NCBI RefSeq assembly: GCF_000247815.1
Contig: NW_004775935.1
Location: forward strand, 269,483-333,482
DNA: 64,000 bases
Source of the DNA: Ficedula albicollis
Lineage: Eukaryota; Chordata; Aves; Passeriformes; Muscicapidae
Reading direction: 5' to 3'
In this document: positions 12,889 through 30,400 of the stretch, piece by piece
Layout: the number at the start of each line of letters is the position of its first letter
Numbering within the stretch: position 1 is the first letter of the stretch
Notes under the pieces: model-generated
What the model saw: the letters and a program-made list of their open reading frames with translations, nothing else
Told to the model about the DNA's origin: nothing
Databases searched by the model: none
Program-made: the position numbers and the translations under genes

Positions 12889-15800
12889 ACAGCACCAAGC
12901 CTGGGAAGTTGGATCTAGCTAACTGACTGACTGCTAGGCAGAACAGTCCGTGCTCCAGCTGTACCACAGAGCTATTTTGTCTCAACACATGGCATTTAGG
13001 AAAATCTGGACAGTGAAATAACGATGTGTTGGGACAGGCATATTGCACAGCCATGATAGCAATGTGCAGCCAGGCCAGGAGCAAGGATGAGTTAGACTAA
13101 GGGATGGAGAGAACCTTCTCATGCCTGTCCAGGACACTGTGGCTATGGTGGCAGTAGGATGCCAGCAAGAATATTTCGGAGGCCCTGTGGGCAAGATTTT
13201 ACCTCATGAAAGTCAAAAGAAAAAAGTATAAAAGCAGTAAAATAAATAAAGGTGTAAGAGAGAGAAAGTGTAGTCAGTCATGGTCCTAACAAAACTTGGG
13301 TGTATACATAATACTACAGAATTTAAAGGAAGCAGCTGAGCTTTATCTCTTCCCTGGTCTAATCAGCAAGACCTCAGTGTCAATGTCTGTGCTCCCTTTG
13401 TTGTAGAGATATTGCTGGTGTGTAGCATCAGAGAAAAGGCCTATCATAGAATTTTCCATTAGATATTTGAATTAAGTGAAAGACATGTATAACTGAATAG
13501 AGGGCTCCTTGCTCTCAGGATTCTATAATTTATCTTTTGCTTGTGAATAAATATTTTTGGCTGGCTTAAATTTTCATGCTGTGCACCTTAGTCAGCCTCA
13601 GGTCAGAAGATAGAAACACATTCTGAATGCAGAATCACTTAAAACATATTTTAGGTGTGACTTTCTCATTCCACCACCAAGGTGAGGTCAGATGAACTGT
13701 TCATTTGCACAAGGTTTTCCCAGAGAATATTTTCTGGCTGTGGTGTTTGCCTTATCTTGAAGTTACAGCACTTTACTTACTTAGGCAGTAGCCATAAAGA
13801 GGCATATATGTAGACAGCATGTCGTTATCTAATCTACCATGGGGAAAAAAAAAAGGGAAAAAAAAAGAGAAAAAAAAGAGTTAAAAAATCCAGGCCAAAT
13901 ATGACAGAAGTGTAAAAGATCACAGTCCTACCAAGAAATACATCAAAGAAAGAAAGACTTAAACGCATATTTTTCTACTAAAACAGGAATACAGAAAATG
14001 AGATCTCCACTGTTAGTGATTTTCTTTTCAACAGATTCTTTCTGGGGCTGGCATCTATAGGATGCCATATTATGACTGCTTAATTGTAGCGTGGAGTACA
14101 GGAAATTGCTGCTATTTTTTAGAACTGGTGCAATTCTTTGACAGCTTAATACTCTTACACGCTTTACTTCCACCTAGTTGGATGTGTATTTGTGATAGTA
14201 GGAGACAAAGCCACACTGCCTTGTGGAGAGATGAGCAGGAAGAGTGAACAGCAGAATAACACCCTTAAAAATGGCACTTAGGAACAATTGCCATAAACAT
14301 GCTCCTGGATTTCTTATGGATCATCAGCAGTTTCACAAGGACTGCTGGCAGGATTTTTGCGCTGTCTCTTAAATGAAGGAGATTGTCCTCAAAATTCTGG
14401 CAGTCAAACACCCTTTAATTTATTCAAAAAGCATGATGAGTATTTGATATAGGCTATCTTACGAGCTTTATTTTTCTTTCTGAGAACACATAAAAAGAAA
14501 TAAACCTATTTCTGAGCTTAGCTTTAAAAATCTTTTTAAAAAATGTTTAAAGCCGGAAATCATCCTGGATTGCATAGTGACATCTTGTGGCACAAGGAGA
14601 GCACAGCTGAGTGGGAGTTCAGAATCATGATTACTATCAGCACAGCTCCAAAATGCATAATAGCATTTTTGTCTGGCTTTTGATTTTCTCAACAGAGAAC
14701 TGTTGCCGGATTATCATCGCACCCTGTTCATTATGTCACCTAAAACGCTTTTTCTGAACAGGGTATTAACTCCTAATTAATCATCTCACATTAATGTAAA
14801 TTTATCCATGCAGGCACATTTAATCAGAGTTCTTTCATTTTTCATAATATTTTAATAACAGAGCACCAAAAGAGACTTTCAAGATATAAAGTTATATGAA
14901 TAGTGTTTATAATCTGAGTCTATTCAAGCAGTTGCATTCTTGACTTTCAAGGAAGCTGAAAAATTACATAATTTGAACCTATGCAACTTCATTATGATTA
15001 ACCTGAAAACTAGATATACTTACGGAATGCTACACACTCTGCAGAAGTCACTTGTAAAAGTGATGAGTTTTCCACTAAGAGTAGTTACAAATGTAGCACT
15101 AAATTCTTTTTAGAAGTCTCAGCACAGTGGTATATCATCAGAAAAATCAGAAGTTGGAGGCTTTCAGTGAATGTTCAGAGTGTTTATGCAAGTGGATGCA
15201 TTTAAGTATGCGGCAGGTTTGGGTATTATTAAATTTATCTAGTTTATTTTTTTTAATCCTTGCTCTAGAAGCAGTATAAAGGTCTGATGTTTTTAATGAG
15301 TATTGATGGCAGCTGTCACTAAAAAGACTGGCTTGTTGTGAATAATAAGCCTGAAATCATTGTAGGCAATTACTACTACCACGTTTCTGACAACATCATT
15401 TACACCTTATCTCCTCCCTAAAATGCCAAAAATCAGAAATATGTTCTATCATTCTTTGACAAATTTCCTATTCAAGTATAAGTCAGGCATGTTATGAACA
15501 ACAGAAACACTTACGAATCTTCATTAATTTGGAGCCCTGTAAATAAAGCAAACAGGGCTCAAACTTGTTCACACAAACCCCAGGAACTTTGGAATAAAGC
15601 TCTCTCTTTGACTTGATCTGGACCATACACTATCCTAAGTCTGTCACTCTTGCTCAGATTTAACATGCATTCAGTTAGTTTTCAAGAGCTCTCCTTTGCT
15701 CTCACCCAATATGTTTTCCATCATGATGTTAGAGAAGTTAATAAATAGACTGCAAGCAGGCAACATTTATAAACTATGAACGCTAACAATAACATGCTTG

Positions 15801-17528
15801 TAGTAGACCAATAGGTGTTTTGTGCTATATATAGATTGTGACCAGTTTCTATACTCTCATCAGAAATATCCATTACTAAAGCAACCAATTGTTGAAAAAA
15901 TTGAATGTTTCTCCAGGATTAGTGACCACCTGGGAGCAGATTAAAGCTTGTTATAAATCCAAGGCCATTAAGATCGTTTTCCCAGTACAAAATTACTTAT
16001 TCAAGATGTTTGATTTTTCCAATTGAGGAAATGTTTGATCCCTCCAATTAAGGATCTCCCTGTGTTTTACAAAAAGCAATGATTTCATAACTCAGCATCC
16101 ACAGTGGGTAGAGAAGAATGGTTATCCCGCTTTCTGATATAGTATAACAGACACACAGAAAATTAAATTATCAAAAATTCCAGAGGACATCTGCCAAAGC
16201 CTTTTCTTCCTCATGTATGGGCTTGTATCAGAGCAAACAGGGATAATTTTTCTTCCATGAAAGAGCTTCGGCAGTTACAGAGGACATGCTCTGTGCTGTG
16301 AGCCACTTGTACCACTTTGATCCTCTTTCAGTCTCACATTTGGCTTATGGTTGTTCTGGCTGCTTCCCACACACCACTTTCTCTGAATAAAACAAACACC
16401 ATAGCCATCAGTGAAAGAGAGAGCTTGCTGATTAATTACCTACTAACAAATATTAATTTTAACAGATTTCAATTTTGATAATAGGTTAAAGACATCTATT
16501 GTTTTCTCCTCCGATCATTTTTTATTACTTTCTTCCATATAGACAGAGCTGAGAGAGAAAGTGACTTAAGTTATGTAAGTCAAACATATCCAAAATTAAG
16601 ACTATTCAGTAATGAACAGCTGAGCTCCCTCAGTGGAAAAGAGATTTCAGAAGGAGAGTCAGACCTTTTTTATAACAGCCATACTTTCTCCTTTTCAGGA
16701 AAGGGAGAGAGGGGGCTAGGGAACAAGCAGCAATGCTTCCTGTAATAAAACATTTAATGGAATAGGAGATAAAAAGAGTATATATGTAAAGCAGGTGCAA
16801 AACTCTACTCTTTTGACACTACTGTAGCTATATGAGGGCGATGGTAACACTGGAGTTGATCAATACTTTTGGCACCGTATTCTGTGGGGCAGAGAAGTGA
16901 TGAGAAACAAAGTGAGGGCTATTCCTTCGAATAAGACATAGCAAAGTGAAGTGGAATGAAACAAGTATTTGCTGTAAACTCAGGGGATTAAAAGGTGTTT
17001 GAACTATTTAGAAATCAAGCACTGGGTCTACATCATTTCATTGGCTATCTGCTGGACTGAAGAAATTCACAGGTGCTGCTACAAGTAATTAGTTATGTGA
17101 GGAAGAGCTTGCCCTGGCAATATTTTTAAGCAGTCCTCTATCAGCCCAGAAATGGAGAGGCAGAGCAGTAGTTACATCTCACTGAAATGGCTTCCTCTCA
17201 TCTCCCCTCTGCATTAAGTGCTGTACAAAAAGCTTTAATGGCCTGCGGCACACTTTCTCAAGATTCATCTACATTTATAACACGAGCAGTAGCCTCTTCT
17301 GACCTGCAAGATGGATTTTAACACTTTAGACAAGGAACTTCCACATCCAGGAGAAATGCTGAAAACATAGACCTCTACAGAGGGATCAAGGAAAGACGGG
17401 TAGAGGACAGGCTCAGAGCACTTCTGAACTTCTGACTCAACCCAAACATGTATGACCCTGGTAACTAACTCCAATCCAGATTCCTGCATCTGCTTTTTTA
17501 TTACCTGTCCCAGCTGCCACACCCCGCC
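12889..17528. other. Non-coding, nothing recognised
   Basis: About 4.6 kb of AT-rich sequence. An A/G-rich patch lies at 13841-13880. No exon, RNA gene or named repeat was recognised on either strand. Confidence 0.5.
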
Positions 17529-17555
17529 AAAAAAAAAAAAAAAAAGGTTTCTGTA

Positions 17556-18250
<695 letters not shown>

Positions 18251-18269
18251 AAAAAAAAGGTTTCTGTAT

Positions 18270-19756
18270 GCATAAAAAAGGCAGGCACTGCAGTCAGCTC
18301 CAAGTCTCTGGTATATCATCAGAATTTGTTTAGGCACAGATGAATGACTCAGACGATGCTCAAATTAAATTTGCCCTTTGCCACAGAGCAAAGCTATTTT
18401 TACTGTGTTACTATTCTGTATTGCCAACACAATTGTTCAAAATCAAGTGTCCTAAAATTATAAAGATGCATATAAAAACAATTATTTCCCTGTGAATAAC
18501 AGCTGTGAGATGTATTTTCTTTCTGGGATGTGAGCTTCGCAGTAGGACCTTCATTTACTTCATATCTTAAAGCCTTTTTATTCAGTTATGAAACTTGTGG
18601 TACAGATCTGTGAAGTAACAATGCTTTTTAATAGATTTTTAATCTATTATAGCTTTTTATAAACATCATATTCAGAATCTACTCCCTGAAGTTGCTCCTA
18701 CTAGCACCTATAACCTTACACTTGACAATTTGAAGCTTTTTATCTTATAGTAATTCTATACTACACCATTTTTGTAATGTCGTGTTGGAGCCTTGTTAAG
18801 ACTGTGGGAAGAGCGGGGAAGAAAGACCAACACTGAAAATCAGACCAACATATAAGTGGTTATTCATTAAGATACTAACTCAAAAGAGCAAACAGAGCCA
18901 GCTGTTTAAAGGCAATCTCCGCAGCAGAGAAATAGTCATCAGAAAATAGGTATCTGACTTGATCACCTTTCAAGAATGATTGCAAACAATACAGAAGGAA
19001 ATAAACCGTCTTAAAAGGCTACTTTTTTTTTCAGTTCTTGTATTTACTTCCATTTTCTTCATTCCTCATTATATCACTTTTACTAATCACCCTAATTTTT
19101 ACTCCACAACTGTCTAGAATTCTTTTCACTTTTCTGTTCATTACTCTTTTACTTGCCCTTTTCTTTCTTTAAAAAAATTCCTCTCATGTATTCCTTATCA
19201 CATTCATGACAATGTTCTCTCTCCCAGGACCTCCTTTGCTTTCCAGCCCCTTTTAATTCTTTCCCAATGACCCTGTCTTTTTTTCCCTTGCCTCAGGTTA
19301 CTGACAAGGGAATCATCGGGTCACACCCTGCTTGCCTGCAGGGAAAAGAAATGGGGTGAAGGAAGTGACGTGAGCATAGGTGAGTGCATATAAGCTGTCC
19401 TGGCTGTTCGTTTGTCACACAGGCCACCTACCCATTCACTTTCCATGCAACTGTGTTGGCCTTTCCATGCTTCTCCCTCACATAACTACTGTGTTCCCAG
19501 ATGGATTTTCATCCCTAAGCACTGGGCACAGGGCAGCCACCAGACACCTTTTGATGTCATAAGAGTAGCAGAAGCCTGTAAAAGCAGGCTTTTGCTAAGG
19601 CTCAAGAAGTCTCTCCTGCAGAAGTTGTCTTCAGTCCCAAGAAGGTGACAGTTGTTTATCAAGGATTTCCCTCCATTACTGCACATAGTCAGGCTTCTCT
19701 GGGCAGAAATTGCCCAGTGCTAAGAGAAGGGGGAAACTGATAAAATATCAGGGAAG
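18270..19756. other. Non-coding, nothing recognised
   Basis: No exon or repeat family recognised. The overlapping short frames at 19380-19686 on both strands have no support. Confidence 0.5.
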
Positions 19757-20475
<719 letters not shown>

Positions 20476-20486
20476 AAAAAAAAAAA

Positions 20487-22442
20487 TAAGGAGGGGAGAA
20501 GAAACAAAAAGGGAAAAAAATTAATACATGAAATAGCAATAGAAAATAACTTAGGATAAAGCCTATCAAGAAGACCCAGCCACTGCTACACTGCCTATTT
20601 CCTTTTAGCACAGGTGATGGCTATTGTGCAAAAGAAGTGGCACTCAAATGGTTAGTTTAGAGATGAAGCGAGAACAGAGAAAGACAGTCTTCCTAAATGG
20701 AGTTAATGTGGTCATGGAAAAATGACTACACAAGAACATATTCTCACTCTAAATATTTGCAACTCTGGGAAACTTTCATTGAGTATACAAAATCAACATT
20801 GTTAAGACATTCAATAGCTCTGTCTCCCTTCTTATTGCACTGAGATCAAAAGACAGACTGTGTTAGTCATTGGAGATAGAATTTCTCATACCCTTCTAGT
20901 TAGTTAATTAACCAGAGTGCACTGAATTCATTTTCACTGTGGTCTTAATTTGAAAATATGCCAATGCTCTGCTTTAGTAAGTATTTCCTCATTTTACAAA
21001 TCTCATTCAACACACAGGGACAATTCTCATTTCCAGTGAAGTCAAACCTCACATTAATCTTTATCTGGATTGAGAACTGAATTCCTGCCATGATGTGATC
21101 TGCTTAACTAAGAGAGGCAAGATTTTTTAAAAACTCGTAGGGTCATCCTTGAGGTGGGCAGAACACCTGAGCAGTTTTTCTTTACAAACAAGTTGTAATT
21201 AACCTTGGCCTAATAGCAATGAAAGAAGAAAAAGTGCAGCAGCTCTTCCCTGTATCCCAGTACATCTGAGGATACCTTTGTCACCTGTAATTCCACTGCA
21301 TATGGTTATGGTAAAGTTTGCAATAGGGAATCTAGTTTGCCCCCTTTCCTGAGTAGGTAGCTAAGCCACAGTCTGGCAATATCTACCACAAACACTGGAA
21401 ACCCCAGGGATCCCTCCTGCCAAGACTGGCAACTGAGATATTTACAGAGTATTTTTTGTTTCACTAGCTAAAACACTGATGCACACAGATTCAGGCTGAC
21501 CAAGGATAACTGAAGCCTCTAAACAACTTCATTTGCCACTTAAGCCAAATAAAATTATGTCACAGGACATATCAGTGGAAAATCATTTTTTGAGATAACT
21601 GGACCCCAACAGACACAGCAGGACCTCACTCTTTAGCTGGCTTATAAATATTCTTTGAAACCTCAGCAAAGTAAGAACAGACGAATACAACAGTTGTAGC
21701 ACAGAAGAGAATGTGCTAAAAGAAACTGGGGAAAACACAGATATAATGGAACTCATTGTGATTCAGCATGACACTTTACGAGCCCAGGATTCACTTTCCA
21801 AAACAAGATATTAGAAATTGGTGCAACATGCGCAGGTCTGAGCTACTGACAATGAGAGGAGTCCTTCCTCCACCCTGGTCCATCCTGACAAAAAATTCAG
21901 AACTGGAAGAAACATATGGTCAGGAACTTGGCAAAGGAATAGTCTTTTTATTTCAACTGATGAGCTGTAGGCATGTAAGTCTTGGTATCATTCATTTATA
22001 AGCCAGTAGCTAAGACAGAGATCACATTTGTAATTTAGATGTTAAAGTGTATGGGTGTTTTTCACCCTCTTAAGTGGTGTTTTGAATGCCTTAAATATTT
22101 CAAGTTCTCTCTTCAAAATTATATCAGACATCTGGGATAGCTGACTGTTCTTGCTAATTAATTCTTATGTTTAGTGCTCTGCTGCTGTCACCATTTGTTC
22201 ATGGACTTTTCATTATCATAATATTTGTTTATCTGACTAAAAGCAAACAATAACATTTTGAAGTACAGTACACTAAATGCAGCTTCCAGTGCAGGCAGAA
22301 AAGCATACATGAAAGTCTCTTTAGGAAAACATGTGCCTGCCAAAACACATGCAGCATTGCCTCTAAATGAGTAAATTTAGGTAATTAACACAAAGCTAAG
22401 CCAAAGAAATACAACAGAAATGAGCTGCCAGGCACCAATTAC
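20487..22442. other. Non-coding, nothing recognised
   Basis: About 2 kb of AT-rich sequence with no recognised exon or repeat. The frame at 21768-22001 (+) has no family resemblance. Confidence 0.5.
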
Positions 22443-22631
22443 CTGTACAGCTAAAAAATGGGGACTAGAATTTACAAAAGCTTCTATATCAAAGTCATGG
22501 AGTTTGTTCAGCTCTTTCTTTTTTTCAGTCAAAAGCCTTTCAGCTCTCTTATGGCTCATTTTTCTTTCTGATAAAGCAAGACCGGTGACAAATGCAAAAA
22601 CAGATAAAGTGGTTTCAGCAAAGCTAAACAC
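22443..22631 (-). CDS. Possible orphan exon, minus strand, unknown protein
   Basis: I do not recognise this protein. On the minus strand a 189-nt open segment (63 codons) lies between a plausible acceptor (a T/G-rich tract ending tttgcag) and a strong donor (CAG followed by GTAATT), with codon phase 0 at both ends. The peptide starts with a hydrophobic stretch (VFSFAETTLSVFAFVTGLAL) and continues with a Lys/Arg/Glu-rich segment (SERKMSHKRAERLLTEKKKE) that could be helical. No partner exon was found on the same strand nearby. It may be an exon of an unidentified gene on the strand opposite KIF27, an exonised repeat, or chance. Confidence 0.2.
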
Positions 22632-24905
22632 CTGCAAACACACAAACCATACTTTGAAGCCAAAACTGACTCTTGCAATAGGGCTTAATAGTTAGAAAGT
22701 ATTATACATTCTTCAGGATTATAGGAGAATGGAAGTTTAAAGAACATTCCTCACCATTCCTATAAATATGGGACCCAGGAGAGCCTTCCTGCAATGTGCA
22801 GATATAAAATCTATCAGTAGCATAGTAAAAACCACATTCTTTGTGGTATCTGTTGTGGTGGCACACGCTCCAGCCCATTCCTTCAAAGCTGCATGGGAAG
22901 GACTGCAGACGTCTCCTCTGACACATGGTAGCACACACTCAGCCATCACAGGCTGGGCTCATCAGGTATCATCAAGACAAAATAATAAAATATTCCCAGT
23001 TTGGTTTTTACTGTGTGCTGAAGTATAACAGTTCCTAAATGCAGTAATTCCCATACCCACCTTTCATTAAAGCGATTTCACCCAAGTACTAACATCCAGA
23101 TCCTACTAAGAAAGTCTCTTCGTGAAATGATGTCTAATTGGAGAGACTGAAAAAGCAAGTTCCCTTGATATTTCCCATGATATTCACAGAGAAATCTCAA
23201 AATTTCTTTTGAAAACCAGCAACCTCCTCAAACACTGAGAAATTAATAAAACTTCTGGCTAGCTCCTCCACTAAGTTTAAATACCCATATTTAGGAAGAT
23301 AAGGCTTGAATAATCCTGTTACCTTTAATAAGGATTTTCAAAATAACATAGGTCAAAATCCTCTCCTTGCTTTATCAAATAAGGATTCTCCATCAGACTC
23401 CAAAATCCTTCTTCTCTATCCTTCCTTCAAGTTTACAAACATGAATTGTATAATTATATAGGCAGAGGAATCTGCTTATCTGATTTATTCACATTAGACT
23501 GGATGATGACTGGAAAAGTTAAAACAAATTTAACTTGTTTTTTAGTTGCATTTACAAAATAAGGAAAATAATTCCTCAGCTTGATGTGTTAACCATCAAA
23601 TCCTAAGGACTCTCCTGGGAGAAATACACATGGAAACCCAGTTCTTCCCTTATTTACCCTAATTTTGCATTGATGTAATTCCACTGACCTTGAACAAGTT
23701 ACTTTAGACTTATGTCAGCAAAAATGAGTGGAGATAGAAAAAAAGACTGTTGGGCTGAAACCATTATTCACATACTCAAATTCAACCATGGGCAAGTTTT
23801 ACAGTCTCTTTCTCCTCTGTAAAACTCAGCAAAATCACTGATAGTCAATCGGTCCCCTAAGATTTATGAGGACATCTCTGCTACCACATTAGAAGTCTAG
23901 AGATATACTCACAGACAGGTACGAATGAGCAGAACCCCTGGGAATTATAGTACACCTTTACATGTGAACCACCAGAATTACAAACTCTACCTAAGCAGTG
24001 AGATAAGGAGGAGTAAACAAAGGGACCTCAATGCAAGACAGAACAGATAGGATCTTGGCAATGAAGAATTAAATGTAAAAATTAAATTGCTAACACTTTT
24101 ATTTTCCCTGTAATTATCTTAATTTATTTGCAATTATTCACTGCAATAACACTGATCTCAATTAATTCATTTGGTATTAATGATGCTATGAGAAACACTT
24201 CCTAAAGAGTTCCCCTGTAATTCAGAATTAGTTAAATGTACCATTAAACCAAAATGTGATCAGTTCATTTCTGTTGTTATTTGCAAGATCTATTGAAAAA
24301 ATATTTCCTTTCAGTCAGTTTTCTGAGATACTCATCAGCACTGTAGTTTCTATGCCAGGGCATGCCTCTCATTTAACCTTATTTCTCATTCAATTTTCAT
24401 TCTGATGCATTAATATTAAACCATAAATAAACGGCAAATGAACATTGCTTTGGCTACACAAAAGAGTAATAATTAAAGAAACCTCTCATAAAGTATGAAT
24501 CAGAGACAGGAAGCCTTCCCTGGCTGAGGAACTGCCTGCAGGAGCATGCTCTGCTTATATTTATGTCTGGCCTTATTTTTTCCTTAACCATTTTTGCCTA
24601 TTTCTCAGTAGCTTCTGTTAAAAATACCCAGGTATACCCAGGAAATAGGCAATCTTTTACTGACTGTTGCAGCAAGATTTTATATAAGTCTGTTCTCAGT
24701 CTACAATGTAATCCAGCATGAAGAAGCATGAGAACAAGAAAGGAAGGCAAAGAAACAGGCATCCTGATGTGGAAAACATGTCTAATTAATAAAGTGATGC
24801 GTGCAGAGAATTTACACCATTTATCCTAGTGACCTCTGCAGAAGATATTGCAATGAGAGTGGCAAGTTTTTGTTTACCATGCAGAGATGCACATTAGTTT
24901 TTCTG
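22632..24905. other. Non-coding, nothing recognised
   Basis: No exon, RNA gene or named repeat. Overlapping frames on both strands at 22702-23028 are without support. Confidence 0.5.
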
Positions 24906-25358
24906 TTTCTTTTGAGCAGCTCAAAGCAATTTCCCATAACCTAAATCCTTGCATAACCATCTAATGCATCTGAAAATCAGTGAAAAGGTGTAAACCCCAA
25001 CAAGATCTGTTCTTCGTTCTTAATATTCCATACACAGCTCCTGTTTCCTCTCATCTTTTTACTTCATTTCATTTGTTTCATTGTGTGTTCTGTTTCTTGA
25101 AGGAGTCAGAGAAGTTCATGTGTCCTTGTGCTGGTTCTTTCTTTTGAGCAGCTCAAAGCAATTTCCCATAACCTAAATCCTTGCATAACCATCTAATGCA
25201 TCTGAAAATCAGTGAAAAGGTGTAAACCCCAACAAGATCTGTTCTTCGTTCTTAATATTCCATACACAGCTCCTGTTTCCTCTCATCTTTTTACTTCATT
25301 TCATTTGTTTCATTGTGTGTTCTGTTTCTTGAAGGAGTCAGAGAAGATCATGTGTCCT

Positions 25359-25369
<11 letters not shown>
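24906..25369 (+). repeat. 232-bp tandem duplication, 5' flank of LTR 1
   Basis: Copy 1 is 24906-25137 and copy 2 is 25138-25369. I noticed one difference (T at 25115, A at 25347). Both copies end with the target site (gtcct) plus the first 11 bp of the LTR that starts at 25359 (tgtgctggttc). Because copy 1 already contains LTR sequence, the duplication must be younger than the LTR insertion, or it is an assembly error made at the LTR edge. Confidence 0.9.
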
Positions 25370-27177
<1,808 letters not shown>

Positions 27178-27182
27178 GTCCT

Positions 27183-28821
27183 TAAACTGAAAATAATTAC
27201 CTTTGAACTAATAGAAGTTGCTGGCCTGAGCACTGTGATAACCTAGTTGAATACAGGCTGCATTACACAGATAAGATTAGATGTTTTGTGGGTTCCAAAT
27301 CTCTGCAACACAGAATTTTTATGTCTTATCCTCAGGTCTGGAGTACATTTAAGACTGTTGTAAATCAGGATTGGTTCACTTATTCCACTTCATCTGCACA
27401 GGTCTACATAACCAGATAGATGCAATGTTTGCTTGGTGAAAAAAGAGGAAGGGAGGGACACAGGCAGGAATGGAGGGAGGAAGGAAGGAGGGAAGGCAGG
27501 AAGGGAAGAAGGGAAGAAGATACTTGCATGTTCAATATAGTAATGCATCTGAAGACACTATAGCTCTGTTTTTGTGAAACTCAAATACAGAGAGAACTGA
27601 ACAGAGCTCATGTCAGAATTAAACCTTGAACAAATGCAGGAGTCCTACATTTCTAAAGAAAACCATCACATGGCAGAACATAACCACATCTTCAAAACCC
27701 AAGGGATGCATTTTTCAGAAGCCAGTATCCAAAGAGATCATGTGCAAATTTCTGCCATCTCAAATCCGAGTCCAAAGAAAATAGCAAACAGCAGATGCTG
27801 TTGCTGGCACAAGTGCATCACAAGCTATGGCTTACCCTCCAGATTTGAGGTATTCAAGATGTCCTTGAACACTGCTCTAGAAAAGGAGTACAAAAGAGAA
27901 GAGGGACCCCAACAGCAGTATAACTCTAAAATCAATAGAACATAAAATCATTTTTGCAGAAAAAATAACATGTTTTAAATCACATAATACCTTGTGCCCA
28001 GTCCATGGTGATCTAGGCAACTATTGATTTCTGCACAGTTTATGCTGACATATCATTAGCTAAAAGCTGGTCAAGAATTCAGAAAGAATGCTAAAAGTGT
28101 TAGATTTATCCTGACTGTGTCATTACTAACACCAACACCTTGTGATTTATAGTGGTGTGAGAGGGAAAAACCCTGTAATAAAGATACAGAACAACTGAGC
28201 AGCTAAAGATCATGAGGACAGCAGGCTCTCTTTAATATAAAGGTAACACTCAGAAAAACAAAAACATGTTATTTTATATGAATTTTCATAATTTTCATTT
28301 GAGGGCATGAATAAATGAGATAAAATAACAGCTTAAGGTGGCAAAGGAAAAAAGAGAACTGACTCAAGAAAAAACAAAATGAATGCCAGTAATAATTTCC
28401 TGTCTCTGAGATCTGGTTAGTCTTGGCCTAGCACTCAAAAAAAGACTGCATAAAGCTCATGGCTGTGATGTTAAGAACAATCTTGAATCATAAGAGAACA
28501 TCTATGACTTCTAGGATTAGAAAAATAAAGCAATGGCTCAATAGTGTCTAAGCAAAAAAATGTTGGCACAGCACTTCTGGTTAAAGCCAAATTAATATGA
28601 AGATGCCTTCAAAGAAATAAGCTCAGAAAATAAGAGAGAATTGTGCGTAGTCTTAATCAAAAGCCTCTATAGTATCAAAATAAACACAAACTGACTCCCA
28701 AGGCAGTCCTGTTCCAGCTAACTGTATCCACAAAACACAAAATAGCCCCAAAACATGTACCTATGTAAAGCATCAAGAATGATTGAGTTCACATTTTTAA
28801 TGAGTGTTCTTATTCCCTTCC
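27183..28821. other. Non-coding; G/A-rich patch
   Basis: A (GGAA/GGGA)-type purine patch lies at about 27441-27520. An open frame at 27610-27945 (+, 111 codons) has no recognisable domain and no splice or promoter support. Nothing else is recognised. Confidence 0.5.
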
Positions 28822-28927
28822 AGACTGCAACATTTAGCACACAGTTATCAATTAGCATATTAGAGAAAGGGCAGAGACTGCAACATTTAGCACACAGTTA
28901 TCAATTAGCATATTAGAGAAAAAGAAA
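28822..28927 (+). repeat. 53-bp tandem duplication
   Basis: Two adjacent, nearly identical copies (28822-28874 and 28875-28927) beginning agactgcaacatttagcaca. They do not belong to a repeat family I recognise. Confidence 0.9.
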
Positions 28928-30303
28928 AAGGTAACAAAAATAGCAGGCCACCTGTAAAAGAAGAAATAATGTATAATGTACTAATATTTCATCTTTGACG
29001 GGTGGTACAAAGAAACGATGCAGCTAAAAAGTAGCAAAAGCAAACACTTTTGCTTTTCTAGTATTCATTCAAAAGAGGAAAGAATGTTTGTGAATTCAGA
29101 AAGAACAAAAAAGTGTGCTACAAATACAGAGGTATGTTGGGTAAATTAATCAGTGTAGCCATTTCTTTAAAAGGTCTTTTCTAGAGGGGCTGAAATCAAA
29201 AAGTAAACAAGCCATCTTGTCTCTTGAAGTTTATTGCAGCAGCTTATCAGCAAGGAGGAAAAATATGTGCAAGAAGAAAGGAATATTTAGACTAAAAGAT
29301 CAGCACTCTCAATCAATAAATATTTTATTTATAAGTATAGAGGGATGCATAGTCCTGCTTCAGTTTTGAAATCTAATTTCATTTTTGAGTCAGGATGTGA
29401 ATTCTTTTTTTTTTAACCTTGATACTAGTTTCTGCTGAAACTAATGCCAGTATATTTGCTAAAAAACTGATTGAACTCCATTTTTACCAAATACCCAATA
29501 TTTTCTAGGTGCATGTCAAGCATATTCAACACTGCCATCTCTCCTAATAGAAATTTTCAGGTATTCCAAGCAATGCAGTCAACAGAAGCCCTCTTTAATG
29601 ATGTTGGCGTTGCAAAACAAATAGTAGTCCAAAAGATGAGAATCTCACTTCCCTTTCTGGTAAGAACCTCTGAAAAGCTGGATTCTCCAAGCTATTCCCC
29701 TTCCCAAGCAACGGTGACAGTGGAGTTTCTACAAACAAGAGTAAACAACATTCATTACCTTTTGGGGTTGAAAATAAGCATTGGTATAAATATAATATTC
29801 GGATTATAAATCATTAGTTGAAGCATCCTTACAACAAATATTGGATTTTTCCAGTCTTACAATTAAAAAAAAAAATTACAGTTATTTAGTTGCACAAAAT
29901 AAATGTTACTGAAAACAGTAAGGGAAAGGATGCAAAATAAATAGCTGTAAGACATACTAAGCCAATGTTTTCACTGTGGTATTGTTGTTGTCTCATATAT
30001 ACCTGGTAAATATTTAAACAAAAAGATAATACTAGTTGCAATAGGCAAAGGTCAAGATCCATATTTTATGCAAAAATCCAAGAAATAAGGTTGAACTTTT
30101 GGATCTGGGAGAGATTTGTAGGAAAGCTAATGCATCACTTAGGTCAGTTTTAGAACACAGATCATATAGTATCCGGATATTAATGGCTCTAATTGCCAGT
30201 CAGTTAACAAGAATGCAAAAAACAATATGGGCATCTATAACAAAAAAAAAAAAAAAATTTGTACGTTATCTGCAAATTTTGACAAGGATTGAGACATTCA
30301 AAG
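28928..30303. other. Non-coding, nothing recognised
   Basis: AT-rich sequence. The frame at 29471-29809 (+, 112 codons) has no recognisable motif. A-runs occur at 29866-29875 and 30240-30257. Confidence 0.5.
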
Positions 30304-30400
30304 AATCATAGAATGTTAAGAGATTGGAATGGACCTTAAAGAGCATCTAGTACCAACTTCCCCTGCCATGGCCAGGGACATGTCCTACTAGACAAGCTCC
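30304..30400 (-). mobile_element. CR1 LINE 3' end, minus orientation
   Basis: Reads aatcatagaatgttaagaga, then tggaatggaccttaaagagcatctag and ccctgccatggccagggaca, the usual CR1 3' terminal text seen from the reverse strand. Only about 100 bp is preserved. Confidence 0.8.

Noticed and set aside
27610..27945. 111-codon frame (also the 112-codon frame at 29471-29809)
   Set aside because: Lengths are not exceptional in 64 kb; no domain, no splice context, no recognisable homology.
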